Notes under the pieces: generated by a model
What the model was told of the DNA's origin: nothing
The model's input: the letters and a program-made list of their open reading frames with translations, nothing else
Database searches by the model: none
Position numbers and translations under genes: made by a program
Part shown: positions 1-9,584 of the stretch, piece by piece
How positions within the stretch are numbered: position 1 is the first letter of the stretch
Layout of the letters: each line of letters begins with the position of its first letter
Source: Turnera subulata
Taxonomy: Eukaryota; Streptophyta; Magnoliopsida; Malpighiales; Passifloraceae
DNA length: 64,000 nucleotides
Reading direction: 5' to 3'
NCBI GenBank assembly: GCA_028386065.3
Contig: JAKUCV010002879.1
Coordinates: 185,889 to 249,888 of the forward strand

Positions 1-898
1 GCCGAAACGGTAGGTGCACATTGTTGATATAGTTATTACCCATCAAACCGTTTAAGCTATTCTCGATTGTGTAGTCCCATACCTGTACAACCTCGAAATC
101 ACTTCATTTGAGCTATTCTTAATTATACAGTCCTATATCCGTATAATTACGAAATTGCCCCAACTGTGCAGCCCCATCCCTACACAGTCTCAGGATCTCT
201 CCTATTCCGGTGTGGATTCGGTTCATTCGTGTGACCCTCTGTCTAGAAGCCTGCCAGAAGCCGCTCCTTATCCATGCTCATCCCGGCACCGACGTACACT
301 TCTCGCCCTCATAGACCCCGGGTGTCACAGGCCCACCAGCTTTCGCTAGGTTCGTCCCCGAACCCTGCACCGTACTAGAGGAGTCCTGGAGCTCCGCTAC
401 CAACTGTAACGTCCCAGCTTGTCGACTGTCACTACAGACCAGCACGGGACCTTTCCAACATGCTTTGTCCTCACTCGCATATTTCCTGGGAAAACTTCCC
501 TGGAGGTCACCCATCCTAGAATTGCTCCAGGTCAAGCACGCTTAACTTTGGAGTTCTTATGGATTGAGCGCCGAAAAGGTAGGTGCACCTTGTTGATATA
601 GTTAGTACCCATCAAACCGTTTAAGCTATTCTCGATTGTGCAGTCCCATACCTGTACAACCTCGAAATCACTTCATTTGAGCTATTCTTAATCATACAGT
701 CCTATACCCATATAATTACGAAATTACCCCAACTGTGCAGCCCCATCCCTACACAGTCTCAGGATCTCTCCTATTCAGGTGTGGATTCTGTTCATTCGTG
801 TGACCCTCTGTCTAGAAGCCTGCCAGAAGCCGCTCCTTGTCCATGCTCATCCCGGCACCGGCGTACACTTCCCGCCCTCACAGACCCCGGGTGTCACA
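1..898 (-). mobile_element. Cassandra-type TRIM retrotransposon, truncated by window edge
   Basis: Two direct copies of the same sequence lie about 569 bp apart. On the minus strand the 5' LTR is 405-898 and the 3' LTR is 1-329, cut by the window start. The complete LTR is 494 bp and starts TGT and ends ACA. The short internal part (330-404) contains, next to the LTR, the complement of TGGTAGCGGAGC, a primer-binding site of the tRNA-iMet type. There is no coding capacity. The LTR carries a 5S rRNA-derived segment, the hallmark of Cassandra elements. The left flank is outside the window, so no target-site duplication can be checked. The family call follows from LTR plus 5S plus iMet PBS plus very small internal region. 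Confidence 0.88.
471..566 (-). other. 5S rRNA-derived domain with pol III internal promoter boxes, inside Cassandra LTR
   Basis: Read on the minus strand this stretch resembles the 3' two thirds of plant 5S rRNA. A box A-like AGTTAAGCGTGC is at 536-547, and a box C-like GGATGGGTGACC is at 505-516, followed by a 5S-like CTCCAGGGAAGT. The 5' part of a true 5S gene is missing and the copy sits inside an LTR, so it is a retrotransposon domain and not a 5S rRNA gene. Both promoter boxes look intact, so TFIIIA/TFIIIC/TFIIIB-dependent transcription is possible. That is inference. Confidence 0.8.
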
Positions 899-907
899 AT
901 TAAGGAG

Positions 908-975
908 AGAATTAAGAACTTCCTAAAAAAAAGGGAAGAATTAAGAACTTCCTAAAAAAAAGGAGGGAATTAAGA
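908..975. repeat. 28-bp purine-rich tandem repeat, about 2.4 copies
   Basis: A unit containing GAATTAAGAACTTCC followed by an A-run and GGG is repeated with a 28 bp period just right of the Cassandra LTR. No function is visible. Confidence 0.7.
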
Positions 976-985
976 AGAAAAAGGA

Positions 986-2159
986 GAAGAAAATTTGGGA
1001 CTAAAAGTAAAATCCATATGTCTATTTTTATTTCATAAAATAATAATTTGTTTTTATTTCATAAAATAATAATTATTAGTATTAATAAAATCATTTAAAA
1101 ATTCAATTTGGTATCTTTTTTTAAAAAAATCGATTAGGCTATGGATCCGATTTGTGTTTATCGCAATAGTGTTTTTTAATTTAATTTAGCATGTCAACAA
1201 AAAAATTGATTTATGGTTTATAATTGGGATTTTGGGGCATATGTCGGGCCATGGAATTCTCTGGTTGAACCTGTTAAATCGGGTAGAAGTTACTGGGAGA
1301 ATGGTGCGATCCACAACTGCCACATGGATGGTAAATGACGTCGTATCGCGGTGATACTACGTTGTTTTGAGCCACGGGCAGCAGCCCAATTTGGGGCAGC
1401 ATCCACGTCAGCAGATACCTAGCCTGAGACCCATGACTGACCTGCCCGCTAAAACTCCAGGTACACAAATGTCTCGAGAAAAACTGTAGGTACACGATTG
1501 ACCCAACTGTACCAAAAACCCAAACTGTAAACCTGTCCCCTAAATTATCATTTTCATACCATTTATAATATTAAATTTATTAGTGAAAACAGAAAACTTT
1601 ACTAAACAGAAACCAAGTTAAGTTAAGTTACAGAGTACATCAACAGTTATCGAAACGTTAGCCCATGTTACTGGACCACATGCAATCACGAAACCAGATA
1701 TAGCAATATCTAACTCAAATAAAAATATGTAGACATAATCAGAGTATAATCATATATTCATAAATCACTGATAAGGAGCATCTGTCAAAGCAAGACGGAG
1801 GATAGGCTCAGGAGTTTCCTCGACATAGACATAGAGGGTATCACGAGTTCTTGCCATCTATTATCTATATATATAGCAAGATATATCTCAACAGAGATTT
1901 TAGAGATGGTACCTGAAAATTTAAGAGAATGTAAAGTAGATATGTGGCTCAGTCCTTTTTTGCACAACATCAATTTGGTTTAGCAAAATCATAAAATATG
2001 TAATGACAATTATCTTAGTTTTGGGTGAGTTTATCTAATTTTTGAGAAATAATTCAAATATTGAGACTTAAAATACCATATGTGAACCAAGAGAAATAGT
2101 AAGGGATAAGAAACAAATTACCAGTTTGAATTGGATAGGATAATGGATACATATAATAT
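986..2159. other. Intergenic, AT-rich, no gene recognised
   Basis: Only short unsupported frames occur. A GC-richer island at about 1210-1500 contains two similar motifs (CCAGGTACACAAATG and TGTAGGTACACGATTG), but I could not define repeat ends. Nothing else was recognised. Confidence 0.5.
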
Positions 2160-3055
2160 TTTGTAAATTATATTAATTAATACAAAAAAAATTGTAATAG
2201 TGATATATATAACCGAATCCAATTTTCACGCCCGTGTATTTCATGAGATGTGTACTAGTTTGAGCAAGGGCATGAGCAACACAATTACCTTCTCATTTTG
2301 ACATGTTTAAAAACTAAATAGTAAAAGTCCGAACTCAAAGAGATATATCATTAGCTAAAACATTGAAATAAGAAATTGGGATAGGGATTCTTTTCAAATT
2401 GTGAATGAGTGGCAAGCAATCTGATTCAAGTACTATATTCAGAAAGCCAAGGTCCCTTGATGTCTCTAGAGCAAAAAGTGTCGCCTTTGTTTGCATGACA
2501 TCCCAAGCAGGACAATGACGGACTGGAGTATGACCAGCAGCGAGGATTGCACCCCCTCGATCTCTAGCTACAAAACCAATATCTCCTTCATCATTACCAA
2601 ACAGGCGTGCATCACAATTGACTTTGAAGTGATCCTCGACTGGGGGCCTCCACTTAGCGACATGGTGTTGCTTCAGTCTAGCAAGGGCTGTTGGGCTTTG
2701 AACCATTGCAGTTTTGAATGCTAGGTGTGTAGTGTGCGAAATCTCCAAGATCTATTGAGTAGAAAGGCTCTTCCCGTTGAAGTACAGCTGGTTTCTAGCA
2801 TACCACAAAGCCCAAGCGATCATAACCGCTTCATCGTGGAGATCAACATCAGATTATGTGAATAGATAAGTAGCAAAGTATGTTAGACAAATTGGTCACC
2901 AACTGTGCTAACTTGGAGCCTGACCAGACTGCCTTAGAGCAGTGACATCCCAGTATCAAATGGCTTATGTCTTCATCATTATCTCTGCACCTTCCATTTC
3001 TGGTGTCACAATCTACTCCGCTTCGTGAAAGTTTGTGTCAACTTGGCAATATATC
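2160..3055 (-). pseudogene. LINE-1 block 3: zf-RVT and RNase H domain remnant
   Basis: Minus-strand frames encode a degraded zf-RVT domain (C..R..C plus a later HLILGC and KAVW, about 2890-3030). They continue into an RVT_3-type RNase H domain. The longest open piece, 2335-2748, has the expected KVNCDA, the GFVARD motif, an acidic ALE and an ESDC motif. A frameshift after DISL is followed by the C-terminal VAHALAQ motif at about 2270. This is the C-terminus of a plant L1-type LINE ORF2. It lines up with the blocks at 7115-8197 and 23503-24262 as one element split by later insertions. Frameshifts and stops show it is dead. The sequence becomes non-coding below about 2210, and the true 3' end is not certain. 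Confidence 0.85.
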
Positions 3056-3948
3056 TGATGCAACCCACCAAAGCAAGCTTGGAGAGTTGAAGAATGATGC
3101 ATGCCAAGGCTGCGATCGAGACGACAATGGCAACAAGTATGGAGCTTGGATGTATTCCAACAAGCTCAAAGTTCATCATCAGAAGCTCACTTTTAGAATC
3201 TTGTCCAAGATTCATTCTCACAAGAAATTCAAGAAGAGATGGAGATCAAGCTTAGAGAAGAGTGGGGCCCACGACGACATGCTACTTGGAGGAAGTGAGG
3301 CCCATGCCGACATTGTCTATTTTACTATTATAGTTGCCGAAATTTTTTATTATTTGGACCATTAATATTTCGGCTGGGTTTTATTTATTATTTGGGTCAT
3401 TAATTGTTGGGCTTTAGTTATTTAAGTTGGATTTATTTTTATTTATTTTAGTCTAGTCCATTAGAGAATTGGAATCACAAATCCAATCCACTTAGGAGTT
3501 AGGGTTACTATTCATGTGAATGGTAACATAAAGTCTTTTTATTTTGTTTTATTATTTTAGTTATAAGTCCAAGTCCATTAGGGTTTAGAATTAGACTAGT
3601 ATAAATAAGACCCTTGGAGTTCATATTTTGACACGGATGATGAATATTCTTTATTGATAGCAATTTTGCTAATAAAGTTGGAGGTTCTCTTAAACCTTGT
3701 TTTGCAAGTTAGATGGATTTCTCTCTTTATTATTTTAGGGATTGTGTTTACTTATCAAGTAATTGAATTGCTTGTGGCGTTTATAAGATTCCTTGTGCTT
3801 ATTACTCTATTGTTGCTTAACGCCTTTGTTGTATTTTGAGGTGGTAGAGGTAATCACTAAAGCTTTTGGTTGAATTAATTTCTGATCTTGGTGACTCGAT
3901 TGATAAGGAGGTGCTATCTAGTTTTGTTCTGGTAGTGTTGCCGTATCA
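3056..3948 (+). repeat. 5' LTR of the gypsy element
   Basis: Matches 6207-7114 along its length with scattered substitutions and a small indel near 6670-6690. A TATA-like TATAAATA lies near 3600 in a GTATAAATAAGACCC context, which places U3/R there. The LTR ends at CCGTATCA, two bases before the iMet-type PBS. Confidence 0.93.
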
Positions 3949-4444
3949 TCTTGGTAGCAGAGCCTAGGTATCAATTTCAACTATGTATCCCTTTATTTTC
4001 TGTAATTTAGTTCTTTTTTTTCTTGTTAGGATATCTAGTTTGAGAAGATTTCTTTATTTCTGCTTATTTGTTGTGTTTTTTTTTTCAGTTTTTCTAATTG
4101 AACAATCTTTGTCTCTTACTGTTCAATTACTACAAGAATCTTCACATATAATTTTCTTATCCTTTGTGTGTGACTATCTTTCTTTCTTGGAATTTATTTT
4201 GCCTCTAGAACTTGTAATCTCTCTATTCTTGCTAGGATTTTCTTGATTCTTTCTTAAAGTGTTGTAGGTTGTTTATTATTTGCTTAAGTGTTACTGATCC
4301 CAAAGAATAAACACAGTGAGAATTCAAGAGAGGAAAAAGGCGAGTAATACATCTATTGCTATTTGAGTGTAAATACGAGAGAACACAAAAAAGAGTGTAA
4401 ACACGTGAGGGAGTGGTGAGGAATTATTTTCTACTAACACTTTC

Positions 4445-5740
4445 TTGCAGTTTAACATCATGGAATATTCGAGATACGATCAAGGAGCCTATGGAGGTCG
4501 ATATGTTGATCGAACTGATAGGTATACTGGAGACATCAAGATGAAGATTTCCTCTTTTCAAGGCAAAAATGATCCAGAAGCTTATTTGAAGTGGGAGAAA
4601 AGAGTGGAGATGATATTTGATTGCCATAACTACACCGAGGCAAAGAAGGTAAAATTGGCGGTTGATGAGTTTACTGACTATGCTTTGGTTTGGTGGAACA
4701 ACTTTTTGTCAGACAGGAGGTACAATTATGAGGGTCCTGTTGAAACTTGGACTGAGATGAAGAAAATTATGAGGAAGAGATTTGTTCCTACTTATTACTA
4801 TAGGGAGCTGCATCAAAAGTACCAGACGTTGCGCCAAGATTCCAAGAGCATTGAAGAGTATTACAACGATGATTTGCATAGAGAGACTTCAACTACTAGT
4901 GCAATGAGGATGCAGAAGGCTAGGAACCCAAATCCTGTGCATTTTGACAATGGAAAAGTACCTAAGGAAAAATTTTCGGATACTAGGCGTGTGCTGATTG
5001 CTCAAGTCAAGGAAGATGCTGTTGGGCAAAGGGATAAAACTTTCTATACAAGATGCTTTGTGAGTGAGAAGGCTATGAGTGTTAAAATTGATGGAGAAAG
5101 TGATACCAACATGGTGAGCACATATATGGTGGAAAGTTTAGGATTGGAGTGTTTGGAGCATCCTAGACCCTATCGGCTACAAATGACGAAGGACATGGGA
5201 GGAATTGAGGTAACCAAACAAGTCCTTGTTTCTTTTTCCATTGGCCGATATTTTGACCAAGTGTTGTGTGATGTTGTGCCTATGGATACATGCCATATAT
5301 TGCTTGGGAGACCATGGCAATATGACAGAAGAGTTGTGCATGATGGGTTCAGGAATAGGTATTCTTTTACCATGGGAGAAAGGAGAGTTTTACTTGCACC
5401 CTTGCCTCCAAAGGAAGTTGATGGGGATCAATTGCATGTTAAAATTCAAGTAGAAGCATGGAAAAAGGAGAAAGAGGCCGAATCTTGTCACACTAGTAAG
5501 GAAGAGAGGAAGGCTGAAAGCCTTGCAAAAGGAGAGCTAAAGAGGAAGGCTGAGAGCCTTGCAAAAGGAGAGGAGAGTTCAAAAGAAAATAAAAGAGATG
5601 AAAAGGAAGAGGAAGTTGAGAGTGAGAGAAGAAAAGAAGCTTCAAAAGAAATTGTGTTAAAGGACTCAAATGAGAGAGAAGTAAGGGTTGAATATAAGGA
5701 GAAGAAGAGTTTGTTTGTATTTCTGTACAAGGAAGCGTAG
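4445..5740 (+). CDS. Gag-protease fusion of the gypsy element
   Basis: Open frame of 431 codons. Residues about 35-140 match the Retrotrans_gag fold of plant Ty3/gypsy elements: FQGKNDPEAYLKWEKRVE, then ALVWWNN, then MRKRFVPTYY. The usual C-terminal gag portion and zinc knuckle are missing, as the frame passes quickly from SIEEYYN to the protease. About residues 205-300 are a pepsin-like retroviral protease, with the motif region VKIDGESDTN followed by ESLGL and, later, HILLGRPWQYDRR. Related plant proteases usually read DGGS at the active site, so Gly to Glu here may reduce activity. The C-terminus is highly charged, with a repeated KAESLAKGE motif. An internal ATG at 4460 is an equally plausible start. 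Confidence 0.85.
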   Translation: MQFNIMEYSRYDQGAYGGRYVDRTDRYTGDIKMKISSFQGKNDPEAYLKWEKRVEMIFDCHNYTEAKKVKLAVDEFTDYALVWWNNFLSDRRYNYEGPVETWTEMKKIMRKRFVPTYYYRELHQKYQTLRQDSKSIEEYYNDDLHRETSTTSAMRMQKARNPNPVHFDNGKVPKEKFSDTRRVLIAQVKEDAVGQRDKTFYTRCFVSEKAMSVKIDGESDTNMVSTYMVESLGLECLEHPRPYRLQMTKDMGGIEVTKQVLVSFSIGRYFDQVLCDVVPMDTCHILLGRPWQYDRRVVHDGFRNRYSFTMGERRVLLAPLPPKEVDGDQLHVKIQVEAWKKEKEAESCHTSKEERKAESLAKGELKRKAESLAKGEESSKENKRDEKEEEVESERRKEASKEIVLKDSNEREVRVEYKEKKSLFVFLYKEA

Positions 5741-5772
5741 TTTAAAGCTAACCTTGTCTTTCTAAATGTGAT

Positions 5773-6333
5773 GTGTTTCTTTTGGAGGTTCTTAAGGATG
5801 CTTGTCCTAAAGGATTGTCGGCCCTAGACGAAGATGGATCTATATATAGGGCGTCGATTACAATCAAAAGAGAGCATCAGGTTTTAAGTTCCTTTTCTAT
5901 GACTTTAATGCCTAAATTGGATAACATGAAGAGTAATTTTAGTTCTTATTTTATTGATTATCATCCATATAAATTACTTGTTATGCATACCTCTGAGTTA
6001 TACTTTAGGAAGGAACAAACGAGTGATAGTTACATGTTTCTTGAACCGGGAGGAGAAGCTACGCGTGTCAAGCTTTATCTTCTGCGCATAGCACTTGGTT
6101 CGCAAGGTGAGTATCGTGTTCATACCACTTTTGATATTGCTGAATTTCCTCCTATTGATTTTGTAGGTATCAATTCGAGGACGAATCGTTTTGAGGAGGG
6201 AGGGAATGATGCAACCCACCTAGGTAAGCTTAGAGAGTTGAAGAATGATGCATGCCAAGGCTGCGGTGGAGACGACAATGGCAACAAGCATGGAGCTTGG
6301 ATGTATTCCAACAAGCTCAAAGTTCATCATTAG
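5773..6333 (+). pseudogene. C-terminal polyprotein tail, reading into the 3' LTR
   Basis: This frame of 186 codons has no RT, RNase H or integrase motif. It ends its internal part in SRTNRFEEGGND directly over the polypurine tract. That resembles the normal end of plant gypsy polyproteins, where the last codons overlap the PPT. The frame then continues about 40 codons into the LTR. I read it as the pol tail left after deletion of RT-RH-INT. What the residues upstream of the tail encode is not recognised. Confidence 0.55.
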
Positions 6334-7114
6334 AAGCTCACTTTTAGAATCTTGTCCAAGATTCGTTCTCACAAGAAATTCAAAAAGAGATGGAGATCAA
6401 GCTTAGAGAAGAGTGGGGCCCACGATGACATGCTACTTGGAGGAAGTGAGGCCCATGCCGACATTGTCTATTTTACTATTATAGTTGCCAGAATGTTTTA
6501 TTATTTGGACCATTAATATTTCGGCTGGATTTTATTTATTATTTGGGTCATTAATTGTTGGGCTTTAATTATTTAAGTTGGGTTTATTTTTATTTATTTT
6601 AGCCTAGTCTATTAGGAAATTGGAATTACAAATTCAATCCACTTAGGAGTTAGGATTACTATTCATGTGAATAGTACCCGTGTGAATAGTAGCATAAAGT
6701 CTTTTTATTTTATTTTATTATTTTAGTTACAAGTCCAAGTCCATTAGGGTTTAGAATTAGCCTAGTATAAATAAGACCCTTGGGGTTCATATTTTGACAC
6801 GGATGATGAATATTCTTTATTGATAGCAATTTTACTAATAAAGTTGGAGGTTCTCTTAAACCTTGTTTTGCAAGTTAGATGGATTTCTCTCTTGTTTATT
6901 TTAGGGATTGTGTTTACTTATGAAGTAATTGAATTGCTTGTGGCGTTTACAAGATTCCTTGTGTTTATTACTCTATTGTTGCTTAACGCCTTTGTTGTGT
7001 TTTGAGGTGGTAGAGGTAATCACTAAAGCTTTTGGTTGAATTGATTTCTGATCTTGGTGACTCGATTGATAAGGAGGTGCTATCTAGTTTTGTTCTGGTA
7101 GTGTTGCCGTATCA
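6207..7114 (+). repeat. 3' LTR of the gypsy element
   Basis: Direct copy of 3056-3948, ends ATCA at 7114 and is followed by the duplicated target ATATC. The same TATA-like box is at about 6770. Confidence 0.93.
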
Positions 7115-8197
7115 ATATCCTTTAAGGAACTCCAAAAGAAATGTTTAATTTTGGGAGTACTTCCATTGTCCCAATTTGCTTCCAGTCCTCAAAACCTGAG
7201 ATATGTTGAGCTTCAGCAGTTGGCAGGGGCTAGAGTTTGGCATCATAAGCTGCTCAATAAGCACTATGGACACTGAAGGTGCCATCTTTCGTGTGATTCC
7301 AGAGTTGTTTATCCGGTATGTAGTGTTTACTTAGTAGTATGCTTTTGATCTACTCTGCCTCCTCACGTGAGACGATAGCATTTATTGTAGGTGCATTCCA
7401 ACCTATGGGATCGAAGTTCATTAGTTCACATACCTTAGCCTCCGGGTGTAGTAATTACAAGCCAGTAATGATAGTTCCCTCCATAGTATTCGACAACTAT
7501 TTGTCTCCCCAAATTCGAATAAAGGGTCCATTCCCTACTCTCTATCGCAACCCATATGCTGGCAGATCTCTACCATGAAGAATGCTATAAAAAGTGTAAC
7601 TTTGGGCGCCATTTTCTTGTACCTGCATTAATGTCATCGCACAGAAGTATTTTGCCTTCAATACGCGGTGGAGTAAAGGGTCTTCATCATGAATAAGTCT
7701 CTAGCGAGGAGTGCGTGATTAAGGCGTTGCAAATCGCTGATTCCCGATCCTCCCTACTTCTTTTAGTGGCATAGCTTGCTCCATTTCATTTAGTAGATTT
7801 GATGTTCCTCCTTCTTATGACCCTACCAAAACTGAGCAATAATATCCTCCAACTCTGGACATAGTGACACTGGCAATGCAAAACATTGCATTATATATGT
7901 CGGAATATCTTGTGCCACTACTTTAATAAGCACCTCTTTCTCCGTAATGGGAAACAATTTATCTTTCCAGTGTTTGAGCTTCTTCATCACTCGATCTTTG
8001 ATCATGGCAAAAATTTATTTCTTTGACCTGCCCAACACCGTAGGTAGACCGAGGTATTTAGCCTAAGACTCTACTACCTTTACACCAAGTCCCTGCTTAA
8101 GCATGAATTTAGTCTCTTGTGGTACATTTCGACTGAAGGATATATCTGATTTGTCAAAGTTTATTTTTTTCCCAGTTGAGAGCTCATAAAGAGGGAA
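7115..8197 (-). pseudogene. LINE-1 block 2: RT C-terminal region
   Basis: Read on the minus strand from 8197 down: LYELSTGKKINFDKSDISFS, then a YLGLPTVLGRSK-type motif, then KDRVMKKLKHWKDKLF with EVLIKVVAQDIPTYIMQCF (open piece 7823-8005). Further down, broken frames show HALLARD and an RVLKAKYF-like stretch. This is the thumb and connection region of plant L1 RT. Frameshifts and stops are frequent. The block continues the palm region at 23503-24262 and is followed by block 3 after removal of the gypsy element. Confidence 0.85.
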
Positions 8198-8581
8198 GGA
8201 AAAGATTTGGCTTGAGTCTCCACTACTGGAGGCCACCTTCGTACCCCGAAGACCGGGTTCAAAGCTTAAATGTTATCACTGCAAATCACATCATCATCAT
8301 GCTAATAACAAACATCTCATCTCATCAACAATGCATCAGGATTTGAATTAAAAGTGATAGAAGGCTTAGCTCTTGTAGATCTTTCTTCGTTGTTCAATTT
8401 CTCTGGTTGTAGATTGCGTTCATAAGCTTTCCTCCTCTTAGTTCCACTTTGATCATCTTCTAACCTTCTATTTTGATGCTTCTAGATGCTTGTCTTTATA
8501 GGAATTTTGCTAGAATAACAGTAGATAAAAGTATTTGAGAGACTGAAGAAGTAGAGTCGCTCCAAGTCTCAAGCTTCTAAG
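8198..8581 (-). mobile_element. Tat/Ogre-like LTR remnant, 3' part (minus strand)
   Basis: The minus strand contains the motif order seen in the intact Tat-like LTRs of this window: a purine-rich leader, GATGATGTGATTTGCAGTGA, then CTTTGAACCCGG, then GTGGAGACTCAAGCC. It matches 11870-12215 of the solo LTR. The last 350 bp or so of the LTR are missing at the 8198 side. Together with 9295-9584 and 23075-23502 it forms one LTR of about 1.1 kb into which two younger elements inserted. Confidence 0.75.
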
Positions 8582-9294
8582 TGTAACATTCCGGCTTGTC
8601 GACTGTTACTACAGACTAACACGGGACCTTTTCAACATGCTTTGTCCTTACTCGCATGTTTTCAGGAGGTCACCCATCCTAAAATTGCTCCAATTCAAGC
8701 ACATTTAACTTTGGAGTTATTATGGAATGAGCATCGAAAAGGTAGGTGCACCTTGTTGATATACTTAGTACCCATCAAACCGTTTAAGCTATTCTCGATT
8801 GTACAGTCCCATACCTATACAACCTCAAAATCACTTCATTTGACCTATTCTTAATTATACAGTCCTATACCAGTATAATTATAAAACCGCCCTAATTATG
8901 CAACCCCATCCCTACAGAGTCTCAGTATCTCTCCTATTTTGATGTAGATTCGGTTCATTCATGTGCCCCTTCATCTAGAAGCCTGCTGAAAGCCACTCCT
9001 TGTCCATGCTCATTCCGGCATCGGCATACACTTTCTGACCTCATAGACCCCGGGTGTCACAGGCCCACCGGCTTTCGCTAGGTTCATTCTTGAACCCTGC
9101 ACCGTACTAGGGAAATTCTGGGGCTCTGCTACCAACTATAATGTCCCGGCTTGTCGACTGTCACTACAGACCAACACAAGACCTTTCCAACATGGTTTGT
9201 CCTTACTCTCATGCTCCGATGTGAGTAAGAACAAAGCATGCTGGAAAGATCTCGTGTTGGTCTGTAGTGACAGTCGACAAGCCGAGACGTTACA
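8582..9294 (-). mobile_element. Second Cassandra element with hairpin terminus
   Basis: Flanked by CTAAG at 8577-8581 and 9295-9299. One complete LTR (8582-9061, 480 bp), an internal stretch 9062-9137 with the complement of an iMet-type PBS (TGGTAGCAGAGCC), and a second LTR that is only a fragment. The fragment (9138 to about 9220) is followed by an inverted copy of itself ending at 9294, so the element has the same LTR terminus at both outer ends. The 5S-like domain is at about 8650-8740, with box A degraded (AGTTAAATGTGC) and box C kept. The duplication outside the inverted copy shows that the aberrant form was the inserted form. Confidence 0.87.
9138..9294. repeat. Inverted repeat of Cassandra LTR terminus
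   Basis: About 73 bp at 9222-9294 is the reverse complement of about 73 bp at 9138-9210, with a handful of mismatches and a spacer near ten bases. Both arms hold the GTCGACTGTCACTACAG motif. Predicted to form a strong cruciform or foldback. Confidence 0.85.
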
Positions 9295-9584
9295 CTAAGG
9301 GTGGTGTGTAGAGAGTGTGTGCTCTCTTAGAATTTTCTAGACCACTTGGAAGTGAATAGGAGCATCTTATTTATAGATTTCTAGAGTGCAGAGATTTCGT
9401 GGACCTCATTAATGGTCGGGATCCTTGCCAAAAATCCAACCAAAAGCACGTAGGATCATCATTATGGTAAAAAATCTAAGATTTTCTACGTAGCAGGTCC
9501 ATATGACCGCTAGCACCCGACGACCTTCCTTCTATGGCCACTTGGGCCTAGCGGACTTCGCGAGATGACCGCCGGATTCGGTTT
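9295..9584 (-). mobile_element. Tat/Ogre-like LTR remnant, middle part (minus strand)
   Basis: On the minus strand a TATA-like TATAAATAAG (about 9368-9377) lies in the same context as the TATAAAT of the solo LTR at 11790. Blocks like GGCGGTCATCTCGCGAAG also occur in the LTR at 21298-23074. It continues 8198-8581 after removal of the Cassandra element and joins 23075-23502 after removal of the 13.5 kb element. Confidence 0.7.

Larger units (their letters stand above)
3056..7114 (+). mobile_element. Non-autonomous Ty3/gypsy LTR retrotransposon, gag-protease only
   Basis: The LTRs are 3056-3948 (893 bp) and 6207-7114 (908 bp). Both start TGATGC and end ATCA, and the flanking duplication is ATATC (3051-3055 and 7115-7119). 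A PBS of iMet type, TGGTAGCAGAGCC, is at 3952-3964. A polypurine tract, TTGAGGAGGGAGGGAA, lies immediately before the 3' LTR. The internal region is only 2.26 kb. It encodes a gag domain and a retroviral-type protease, then a short polyprotein tail. Reverse transcriptase, RNase H and integrase are absent, so it must have relied on a helper. It splits the host LINE between its zf-RVT region and its RT C-terminus. Confidence 0.93.

Noticed and set aside
471..566. 5S rRNA gene
   Set aside because: Only the 3' part of 5S is present and it sits inside a Cassandra LTR, so it is a retrotransposon domain.
3006..3365. ORFs inside the 5' LTR of the gypsy element
   Set aside because: They start in LINE or LTR sequence and merely reflect the polyprotein tail reading into the LTR.
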